DNA from: Roseburia sp.
Lineage (GTDB): Bacteria > Bacillota > Clostridia > Lachnospirales > Lachnospiraceae
Length of the DNA: 6,906 nt
Direction: 5' to 3'
NCBI GenBank assembly: GCA_017621905.1
Contig: JAGASC010000162.1
Span: 1-6,906 of the forward strand
Part shown: piece by piece, positions 1-5,194 of the stretch
How the letters are laid out: the number at the start of each line of letters is the position of its first letter
Numbering within the stretch: the stretch's first letter is position 1
Made by a program: the position numbers and the translations under genes
The notes under the pieces: model-generated
What the model saw: only the letters and a program-made list of their open reading frames with translations
Database searches by the model: none
What the model was told of the DNA's origin: nothing

Positions 1-40
1 TACTCGCGATTAAGGGCGTAAGAAAACGTGGAACATGCGA

Positions 41-111
41 GCATCCAGCCCCATCGCAAAGCGATTTTATTGGCTGGATGCACGTAACAGTGAAGGTATC
101 TGAACTGTTAC
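41..111. repeat. Compound palindromic element upstream of the CoA-transferase gene
   Basis: Two consecutive inverted repeats are visible. The first has perfect 10-bp arms, GCATCCAGCC at 41-50 and GGCTGGATGC at 72-81. A smaller stem is nested in its loop: ATCGC at 53-57 and GCGAT at 61-65, around AAA. The second has perfect 8-bp arms, GTAACAGT at 84-91 and ACTGTTAC at 104-111. This looks like a REP-type intergenic repeat or a structured 5' leader. No T-tract follows, so a simple terminator is unlikely. Whether it is repeated elsewhere in the genome cannot be seen from this window. Confidence 0.6.
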
Positions 112-142
112 AAAATATACGCAAAAGAGAGGAGCAATACCG

Positions 143-1690
143 ATGAAAATAATGAAGGCGGCCGAAGCAGTCGAAAGGTATATCAGAAGTGGAAGTACGG
201 TTACTTTCAGTGGATTTGCAAATGGACTGATTCATCCGGAAGAAATTTTGATTGCGATTCAAGAAGCAGCCCAAAAGGGGCATATTAAGGATCTGACGGT
301 GATCTATGCGGCAGGCCAGGGGGATGGAAAAGACCGTGGATTAAATCACTTGGCGGTAGACGGGCTGTGCAGGACTGTAATTGGCGGGCACTGGGGATTG
401 GCCCCGGAATTGGGACGTTTTGCAATGGAGAACAAATTTGCAGCATATAATCTTCCCCAGGGAACCTTGTCTCAGCTTTTTCGGGAGATTGCTGCCGGAA
501 GACCGGGAGTGGTTACCCATGTTGGTCTCGGAACCTTTGTTGATCCACGATTAGAGGGTGGAAAACTGAATCAAAAAGCACGGGAAGCCGGCGACCTGGT
601 ACAGCTTGTACAGTTCAATGGAGAAGAAAAACTGTTCTATCCGGCCATGCCGATTGATGTTGCAGTTTTGCGGGCTACTTATGCGGATACGAAAGGAAAC
701 TGCACATTTGAAAAAGAGGGGGCTTATGCGGAAGTCATTGCACAGGCACAGGCAGCGAAAAATTCAGGCGGAAAAGTAATTGTCCAGGTGGAGCGCGTTG
801 TGAACCATGGATGTCTGGATACCAGATTGGTTCGCCTGCCCGGAATTTATGTAGACGCTGTGGTTGTGGCGGATGAAGAAAATCACTTCCAGACCTTCGG
901 AAGCCGATATAACCCTGCATATAGCGGTGAGGTCCGGCTGCCGGTAGATGCGGTAGAACCGCTGTCCATGGATATCAGAAAGGTAATTGCCCGTCGCGCT
1001 GCAATGGAACTGATTCCCAACGCGGTGACAAATCTGGGAATCGGAATGCCGGAAGGTGTTGCTACGGTAGCAGCGGAAGAAGAGTTAGAAGAGATGATTC
1101 TGACCACAGAAGGCGGCTGTATTGGAGGAATTCCTGCCGGCGGCAAGGATTTTGGCGCGGCAACCAATGTGGATTGTATTTTAGATCAGCCGGCCCAGTT
1201 TGACTTTTATGATGGTGGCGGTCTGGATATCGCTTTTCTCGGGCTGGCGCAGATGGATCAGGCGGGAAACATCAATGTGTCAAAATTTGGTCCTAAGATT
1301 GCGGGCTGCGGAGGCTTTATTAATATTACGCAAAATGCAAAGAAAGTTGTTTACTGCGGCACATTTACAGCAGGAGGTCTGAAAGTGGATATTGCAGACG
1401 GTAAACTGATGATTTGTCAGGAAGGAAAAGTAAAAAAGCTGATTCCTGAAGTGGAGCAGATCACATTTTCCGGTTCCTATGCTGCAAGCCAGAATCAGCC
1501 GGTGTTATATATAACGGAGCGTGCTGTTTTTGAACTGACGGCAGAAGGCGTGGAACTAAAAGAAATTGCACCGGGCGTAGATCTGCAGCGGGACATTCTG
1601 GAGCAAATGGAATTTGAGCCTGTGATAAAGGATATTAAAATAATGGACACAAGGATTTTCCGAGAAGAGCCGATGGCATTGGCGATTTAA
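143..1690 (+). CDS. Propionate/acetate-type CoA-transferase (acyl-CoA:acetate/3-ketoacid CoA-transferase)
   Basis: This is a family I CoA-transferase with alpha- and beta-type halves fused in one chain, like propionate CoA-transferase (Pct) and E. coli YdiF. Such enzymes move CoA between an acyl-CoA donor and a short-chain acid through a glutamyl-CoA thioester. The 515 residues fit the family's usual length of about 515-530. The N-terminal half opens with the typical SGSTVTFSGFANG segment (residues 16-28) and contains the GGHWG stretch (81-85). The catalytic glutamate is very probably Glu323, in TTEGGCIGGIPAGG (321-334), close to where Pct has it. The ATG at 143 is preceded by GGAG at 131-134 with an 8-nt spacing. 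The next gene begins 19 nt after the stop, so the two are probably one operon. Substrate cannot be read from sequence; propionate, acetate, lactate, butyrate or 3-hydroxybutyrate are possible. Family is certain, substrate is not. Confidence 0.93.
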   Translation: MKIMKAAEAVERYIRSGSTVTFSGFANGLIHPEEILIAIQEAAQKGHIKDLTVIYAAGQGDGKDRGLNHLAVDGLCRTVIGGHWGLAPELGRFAMENKFAAYNLPQGTLSQLFREIAAGRPGVVTHVGLGTFVDPRLEGGKLNQKAREAGDLVQLVQFNGEEKLFYPAMPIDVAVLRATYADTKGNCTFEKEGAYAEVIAQAQAAKNSGGKVIVQVERVVNHGCLDTRLVRLPGIYVDAVVVADEENHFQTFGSRYNPAYSGEVRLPVDAVEPLSMDIRKVIARRAAMELIPNAVTNLGIGMPEGVATVAAEEELEEMILTTEGGCIGGIPAGGKDFGAATNVDCILDQPAQFDFYDGGGLDIAFLGLAQMDQAGNINVSKFGPKIAGCGGFINITQNAKKVVYCGTFTAGGLKVDIADGKLMICQEGKVKKLIPEVEQITFSGSYAASQNQPVLYITERAVFELTAEGVELKEIAPGVDLQRDILEQMEFEPVIKDIKIMDTRIFREEPMALAI

Positions 1691-1709
1691 TTTTGAAAGG
1701 ATGTGTATT

Positions 1710-2120
1710 ATGACGATTCAAGAGATAAATATTGGCGATGAAGCTTCTGTAACAAAAACCATATCAGAAGGTGATGTTTACCTGTTTGCAGGAATTACAG
1801 GTGATTTAAATCCGGCGCATGTAGATGCAGTCGCTGCAGAAAAATCTTTTTTCGGAGGACGGATCGCACATGGTATTCTGACTTCCGGACTGATTTCTAC
1901 TGTACTGGGTATGTATCTTCCGGGACCCGGAACGATTTATTTGAGCCAGGAATTGAAGTTTACGAAACCGGTCTATATCGGGGATACGATTACAGCTACC
2001 GGTAAGGTCATCGAAAAAAATGCGGAACGCAATCGGGTGAAATTAGAAACAACCTGCAGAAATCAAAAAGGAGATATTGTGATTCGTGGAGTGGCAGAAT
2101 GTATGCCGCCGAAGCAGTAA
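1710..2120 (+). CDS. MaoC-family (R)-specific enoyl-CoA hydratase (PhaJ-like)
   Basis: This is a single hot-dog-fold MaoC dehydratase of 136 aa, the size of stand-alone PhaJ enzymes (about 134 aa). The family reversibly hydrates trans-2-enoyl-CoA to (R)-3-hydroxyacyl-CoA in the cytoplasm. The hydratase motif is present as AGITGDLNPAHVD (residues 27-39): Asp32 and His37 have the five-residue spacing of the PhaJ catalytic pair, and Asn34 lies between. The GGRIAHGILTSGLIS segment (49-63) is also typical. An in-frame ATG lies at 1701, but GAAAGG at 1695-1700 abuts it. The ATG at 1710 sits 9 nt after that site, so it is the better start. Placement 19 nt after the CoA-transferase suggests a shared transcript and joint work on a hydroxyacyl-CoA. 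The chain-length preference is unknown. Confidence 0.9.
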   Translation: MTIQEINIGDEASVTKTISEGDVYLFAGITGDLNPAHVDAVAAEKSFFGGRIAHGILTSGLISTVLGMYLPGPGTIYLSQELKFTKPVYIGDTITATGKVIEKNAERNRVKLETTCRNQKGDIVIRGVAECMPPKQ

Positions 2121-2226
2121 AAAAGTTATCTAATCGTAACTGTTTAGGTCAGGACTATGTACTTGCCTTGCGAGTTACACCCAATCCATGAATGGGTACA
2201 GAAATCGAATGATAGAAAAATGAACG
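2121..2226. other. Intergenic stretch with weak inverted repeats, no gene seen
   Basis: No convincing coding sequence lies between the hydratase stop and the terminator hairpin. Short inverted repeats are present: GTAACT at 2136-2141 with AGTTAC at 2173-2178, and ACCCA with TGGGT flanking the CCATGAA region at about 2179-2198. The GTAAC arms recall those at 84-111, so this may be a diverged copy of the same kind of element. The similarity is too short to be sure. Confidence 0.3.
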
Positions 2227-2295
2227 ACCGCGCAGCGCGGATAAGGCGTATGAGTTCTGATTTGGAACGAAACCTTATCTGCCTGCGCGGTTTTT
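2227..2295 (+). terminator. Rho-independent terminator after the CoA-transferase/hydratase unit
   Basis: The arms are 2227-2246 and 2272-2291. The outer nine pairs (ACCGCGCAG with CTGCGCGGT) and the inner seven (GATAAGG with CCTTATC) are perfect, separated by a small asymmetric internal loop. A short GTTC/GAAC stem may form in the loop. The downstream arm runs straight into TTTTT (2291-2295). The GC-rich stem plus T-tract is the classic layout, and it lies upstream of the next gene's promoter, separating the two units. Confidence 0.82.
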
Positions 2296-2343
2296 GTGTT
2301 ACTATTTTACTTTCGAGAGATTTAAGAAATATTTTATTGGGAC

Positions 2344-2375
2344 TTTACGAAGGGGAGATAATTATCTGGTATAAT
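2344..2375 (+). promoter_or_regulatory. Extended -10 promoter for the alarmone synthetase gene
   Basis: A perfect TATAAT at 2370-2375 is preceded by TGG at 2367-2369, giving the extended -10 form TGnTATAAT. The -35 region is weak: TTTACG at 2344-2349 is poorly spaced at 20 bp. This is usual when an extended -10 is present. Transcription would begin near 2382, leaving about 57 nt of leader. The position after a terminator and before the ribosome binding site supports the call. Confidence 0.65.
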
Positions 2376-2438
2376 AAGAAAAATGATATTTTGAATTTTT
2401 CACGTTTTTTACAAGAGAGTAGAGAGGGGTACGAATTT

Positions 2439-3170
2439 ATGGGTTTCAGCAATAGAAATGAGCGAAAGAGTAGGGCGGCAGAGGAAATAGAAGTGCACGA
2501 ATTAATTCCCCTACGGGCAAACGTAAATGCCAGCATGGAGCATATTGCGGATATGACAGAACAGTTTTCCCAGACTATGGATCCGGTTCTTCGCATGTAC
2601 AATGCAGCCATGAGTGCCACTACAGCCCGTCTGGAAATCATCGAAGACGAATTTCAATACCGGAAGCTGCGCAGTCCGATCCATCACATTGACACAAGAT
2701 TAAAATCTGCAAAAAGTATTTTGGGAAAATTGGAAAAGAAAGATTTGGATTTGACACTTTCTGCCGCCTGCAACAACATTTACGATATAGCGGGAATCCG
2801 GGTGGTCTGTCCTTATATCAAGGACGTTTACCTGATCAAAGACAGACTTCTTGCCCAGGATGATATACATATTATGGATATCAAGGACTACATTGAGGAG
2901 CCAAAGCAAAATGGTTATCGCAGTCTTCATATCATAATTCGTGTTCCGGTGTATTTTATGAACAAAAAGCAGATGGTGCCGGTAGAATTACAGATTCGGA
3001 CCCTTGCCATGGATCTGTGGGCAAGCTTAGAGCATGATATCAAGTACAAATCCCTGTACCAGGGAGATATGGCTGGTGTGGATTTCAGTGATGAACTGAA
3101 GGAATGTAGCCGGCTGATTTATGAAGCAGAGGAAAAAATGGAAATGATGAACCGGATGCTGGAACAGTGA
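2439..3170 (+). CDS. Small alarmone synthetase, (p)ppGpp synthetase of the RelA/SpoT family (RelQ/RelP-like)
   Basis: This is a stand-alone synthetase-domain protein of 243 aa. It should transfer pyrophosphate from ATP to GDP or GTP, making the stringent-response alarmones ppGpp and pppGpp. No HD hydrolase, TGS or ACT domain is present, so it is a small synthetase rather than a long RelA/SpoT. Visible motifs are the basic ATP-binding segment DTRLKSAKSILGK (residues 85-97), YDIAGIRVVCPYI (115-127) with the likely Mg-binding Asp116, the guanine-stacking tyrosine in NGYRSLH (158-164), and the catalytic glutamate Glu183 in VELQIRT (182-188), followed by WASLEHDIKYK (194-204). The start at 2439 follows AGAGAGGGG (2421-2429). 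The frame is open upstream to 2157, but that would translate through the terminator and promoter, so it is rejected. The C-terminal tail is charged and probably helical. After the TGA the frame stays open for 36 more codons. The RelQ/RelP subfamily is uncertain. Confidence 0.92.
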   Translation: MGFSNRNERKSRAAEEIEVHELIPLRANVNASMEHIADMTEQFSQTMDPVLRMYNAAMSATTARLEIIEDEFQYRKLRSPIHHIDTRLKSAKSILGKLEKKDLDLTLSAACNNIYDIAGIRVVCPYIKDVYLIKDRLLAQDDIHIMDIKDYIEEPKQNGYRSLHIIIRVPVYFMNKKQMVPVELQIRTLAMDLWASLEHDIKYKSLYQGDMAGVDFSDELKECSRLIYEAEEKMEMMNRMLEQ

Positions 3171-3176
3171 AATGTG

Positions 3177-3281
3177 ATGTCTGGTGCTTCCAACATGGTG
3201 CATCAGAAGAAAAACAGGGACTATGCTGCCCTCAAATATAAGCGTCGCTTCTTAGAGAGCCTGCAAAAAAATAATAAGTAA
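3177..3281 (+). CDS. Possible small basic protein (34 aa), in frame with the preceding synthetase
   Basis: An ATG at 3177 opens a 34-codon frame ending in TAA at 3279-3281. It lies in the same frame as the alarmone synthetase, starting seven bases after that gene's TGA. The product is lysine- and arginine-rich with a helix-like stretch, YAALKYKRRFLESLQ. The only upstream ribosome-binding candidate is a weak GGAACAG at 3161-3167. It may be a translationally coupled small gene, a former C-terminal tail of the synthetase cut off by a stop codon, or chance. I do not recognise a family. Confidence 0.25.
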   Translation: MSGASNMVHQKKNRDYAALKYKRRFLESLQKNNK

Positions 3282-3334
3282 AAATTTGGCGCAAAAATCT
3301 GGGAAATTTCGGCAATCCGGAAGCAAGCAGACTC

Positions 3335-3363
3335 TAGTCAGAAGGAAAAAGATATGATAAAAT
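3335..3363 (+). promoter_or_regulatory. Putative promoter for the PurF-like gene
   Basis: TAGTCA at 3335-3340 (four of six matches to TTGACA) and TAAAAT at 3358-3363 (five of six to TATAAT) are separated by exactly 17 bp. An overlapping TATGAT at 3353-3358 is an alternative -10. A short inverted repeat, GACT-CT-AGTC at 3330-3339, overlaps the -35 and could bind a regulator. No PurR box-like pair or riboswitch was recognised between 3282 and 3420. No clear terminator separates this gene from the synthetase, so read-through is possible. Confidence 0.4.
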
Positions 3364-3420
3364 ATGCGCGGAAAAACAAATAATAAATTTAACGAAAAAT
3401 ACAGGAAATGAGGAATAACA

Positions 3421-4827
3421 ATGGGCGGATTTTTTGGCGTAGCATCAAAGGAAGATTGTGTCTTTGATCTGTTTTTTGGAATTGACTATCACTCACACTT
3501 GGGAACCAGACGCGGCGGTATGGCGGTATATGGCGAGAATGGATTTGACCGAGCAATCCATAATATTGAAAATGCCCCTTTCCGTACGAAGTTTGATAAG
3601 GATGTACAGAAAATGTCCGGCAATATGGGAATCGGCTGTATTTCAGATTACGAGCCGCAGCCACTGCTGGTACGTTCTCACCACGGCACCTACGCGATTA
3701 CAACGGTGGGAAAAATCAACAACATGAAAGAACTTACTGAGAATCTATTCGACAACGGACACTCACACTTTCTTGAAATGAGCGGCGGAGATATTAATGC
3801 CACAGAAATGATAGCGGCCCTCATTAACCAAAAAGAAAATCTGATAGAAGGTATCCAGTATGCGTTAGAGCAGGTGGAGGGGTCTATTTCCATTCTGCTG
3901 ATGAATCAGGCCGGAATCTACGCAGCCCGGGATAAATTCGGCCGCACACCGGTGGTAATTGGAAAAAAAGAAGGTGCCCACTGCATTTCTTTTGAAAATT
4001 TTGCTTATGAAAACCTTGGCTATACCGATTATAAAGAACTTGGCCCTGGTGAAATTGTAGTGGTGACCCCGGACAGCTGCCTGACACTGGTAAATCCCGG
4101 AAAGGAAATGAAAATCTGTACTTTTCTGTGGGTATATTACGGCTATCCCTCCAGTTCCTACGAGGGAACCAACGTGGAAAACATGCGCTATGCCTGCGGA
4201 AAAAAGATGGCGCAGCGTGACAACGTAAAGCCTGATATCGTAGCAGGCGTTCCGGATTCCGGTATCGCCCATGCCATTGGTTATGCTAATGAGTCAGGAA
4301 TCCCGTTTTCCAGACCGTTTATCAAATACACACCGACCTGGCCCCGCTCCTTTATGCCAACCATGCAGAGCCAGCGTAACCTGATCGCAAAAATGAAGCT
4401 GCTTGCCGTGGAGGATTTGATTCGTGACAAGAGCCTGCTTTTGATTGATGACTCCATCGTAAGAGGTACACAGCTTCGCGAGACAACAGAATTTTTATAT
4501 CAGAGTGGTGCGAAAGAGGTCCATATCCGTCCTGCCTGCCCGCCGCTGCTGTACGGTTGTAAATACTTGAATTTCTCACGGTCATCTTCCGAGATGGATT
4601 TGATTACCCGTCGTGTGATTGACCGTTTGGAGGACGGAAATGTGACAGATGAGGTTCTGCAGGAGTATGCGGATCCGGAGTCTCCGAAGTATGCGCAGAT
4701 GGTGGAGGAAATCCGCAAGGAATTGAACTTTACCACCCTTCAGTTCAACCGCCTGGACGATATGCTGGATGCGGTAGGAATTGAGAAATGTAAGATGTGT
4801 ACCTACTGCTGGGACGGAAGAGAATAA
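3421..4827 (+). CDS. PurF-like amidophosphoribosyltransferase paralogue with a degenerate glutaminase domain
   Basis: This 468-aa protein has the two-domain PurF layout (B. subtilis PurF is about 476 aa). PurF makes phosphoribosylamine from PRPP, using ammonia that its N-terminal glutaminase releases from glutamine. The C-terminal phosphoribosyltransferase half looks functional: VAGVPDSGIAHAIGYA (274-289), a flexible-loop match RSFMPTMQSQR (309-319), and the PRPP motif LLIDDSIVRGTQL (340-352). Cysteines matching the Bacillus-type [4Fe-4S] ligands are present: Cys233, Cys380 and a C-terminal cluster Cys457, Cys460, Cys463. The glutaminase half is altered. It starts MGGFFGV, so Gly2 replaces the nucleophilic cysteine. 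The arginine motif (usually RYST) reads GIGCIS (70-75), and the oxyanion Asn-Gly segment (usually HNGNL) reads TTVGKIN (94-100). GAGGA at 3410-3414 supports the ATG at 3421. The usual automatic call would be purF, but glutamine-dependent activity is doubtful. It may be ammonia-dependent, act on another substrate, or be regulatory. Confidence 0.88.
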   Translation: MGGFFGVASKEDCVFDLFFGIDYHSHLGTRRGGMAVYGENGFDRAIHNIENAPFRTKFDKDVQKMSGNMGIGCISDYEPQPLLVRSHHGTYAITTVGKINNMKELTENLFDNGHSHFLEMSGGDINATEMIAALINQKENLIEGIQYALEQVEGSISILLMNQAGIYAARDKFGRTPVVIGKKEGAHCISFENFAYENLGYTDYKELGPGEIVVVTPDSCLTLVNPGKEMKICTFLWVYYGYPSSSYEGTNVENMRYACGKKMAQRDNVKPDIVAGVPDSGIAHAIGYANESGIPFSRPFIKYTPTWPRSFMPTMQSQRNLIAKMKLLAVEDLIRDKSLLLIDDSIVRGTQLRETTEFLYQSGAKEVHIRPACPPLLYGCKYLNFSRSSSEMDLITRRVIDRLEDGNVTDEVLQEYADPESPKYAQMVEEIRKELNFTTLQFNRLDDMLDAVGIEKCKMCTYCWDGRE

Positions 4828-4833
4828 AGAAAA

Positions 4834-4891
4834 AATAGTTTTCATACCCTATCGTTTTGTTTGATTTTAGGGTATGGAGACTATTTTTTTT
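4834..4891 (+). terminator. Rho-independent terminator after the PurF-like gene
   Basis: A 17-nt arm at 4834-4850 pairs with 4869-4885: 15 Watson-Crick-type pairs, and the remaining two as G-U wobble. It is followed by a run of eight T (4884-4891). An A-run before the left arm (from 4829) could let it work for the opposite strand too, although no gene is seen there. It lies seven bases after the stop codon. Confidence 0.9.
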
Positions 4892-4942
4892 GTAGCCGGT
4901 ACCATAATAAATGAGACAAAACAAAAAATGGAAAAATTTTCA

Positions 4943-5004
4943 TTTACCTATTGACAAGGTAGGTTGTACACGATACAATACAACCAACTCAAATGGTAGG
5001 TAAA
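4943..5004. promoter_or_regulatory. Nested palindromic operator over the metY promoter
   Basis: Two inverted repeats share one centre (between 4973 and 4974). The outer arms are TTTACCTA (4943-4950) and TAGGTAAA (4997-5004). The inner arms are GGTTGTA (4962-4968) and TACAACC (4979-4985). All four arms match perfectly. A further ACCTA/TAGGT pair (4946-4950 with 4960-4964) flanks the -35 box, and GGTAGGT recurs at 4958-4964 and 4995-5001. The arms overlap the -10 box, so a bound protein would probably block RNA polymerase. The Rrf2 regulator encoded downstream is the natural candidate, but that link is inferred. Confidence 0.6.
4951..4979 (+). promoter_or_regulatory. metY: Sigma-A promoter of the metY operon
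   Basis: A perfect TTGACA at 4951-4956 and TACAAT at 4974-4979 (five of six to consensus) are separated by exactly 17 bp. Transcription would begin near 4986, giving a leader of about 209 nt before metY. Such a strong promoter, embedded in a palindrome, is typical of a gene held down by a repressor. Confidence 0.85.
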
Positions 5005-5194
5005 ACACTATGGAAAAAAATTTTGAAAAACTCGTAAGAGAAAATTTCCGTTTCGAGCGAATGTGATGTGATATAGATTTTGCAATCTTATGCTTTCATA
5101 CTGCAATATTTGAAAGGAATAAGAATCAGAGAACAAAAACACTTTAACAGTGAAATACATCACAAAATTCTAACTACGAAAGGAAATAACGATT
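4986..5194 (+). promoter_or_regulatory. Long AT-rich metY leader, no known riboswitch recognised
   Basis: The expected transcript leader has a possible short ORF (5010-5066) and weak inverted repeats: CTTTCA at 5093-5098 with TGAAAG at 5111-5116, and CACT at 5140-5143 with AGTG at 5149-5152. TGCAAT occurs twice (5081-5086 and 5102-5107). I looked for the conserved cores of the SAM-I riboswitch and of a T-box (TGGNACCGCG) and saw neither. No terminator hairpin with a T-tract lies in the leader, so classic attenuation is not evident. The metY ribosome binding site, GAAAGGA (5178-5184), is in the open. Confidence 0.4.
5010..5066 (+). CDS. Possible 18-aa leader peptide upstream of metY
   Basis: The ATG at 5010 lies about 25 nt after the predicted transcription start and opens an 18-codon frame ending in TGA at 5064-5066. 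The peptide, MEKNFEKLVRENFRFERM, is charged and ends in methionine just before the stop. A GGTAGG at 4995-5000, about nine bases upstream, could act as a weak ribosome binding site, though it is also part of the operator arm. It has no run of Met or Cys codons that would suggest ordinary amino-acid attenuation. It may be chance. Confidence 0.25.
   Translation: MEKNFEKLVRENFRFERM

Noticed and set aside
3..146. Open frame from the window edge ending in TGA that overlaps the CoA-transferase ATG (ATGA junction)
   Set aside because: It runs straight through both palindromes at 41-111, has no visible start, and its product resembles no family I know. It is better explained as a chance frame through a repeat, though the sequence before position 1 could change this.
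1701..1709. Alternative ATG at 1701 for the hydratase
   Set aside because: The GAAAGG ribosome binding site ends at 1700, leaving no spacing for that start; 1710 is correctly spaced.
2157..2438. 94-codon upstream extension of the alarmone synthetase
   Set aside because: It would cover the terminator hairpin (2227-2295) and the extended -10 promoter (2367-2375). A good ribosome binding site precedes the ATG at 2439, and the extension has no family similarity.
4986..5194. SAM riboswitch or T-box upstream of metY
   Set aside because: Expected because metY genes often carry one, but neither conserved core nor a terminator/antiterminator pair could be found.
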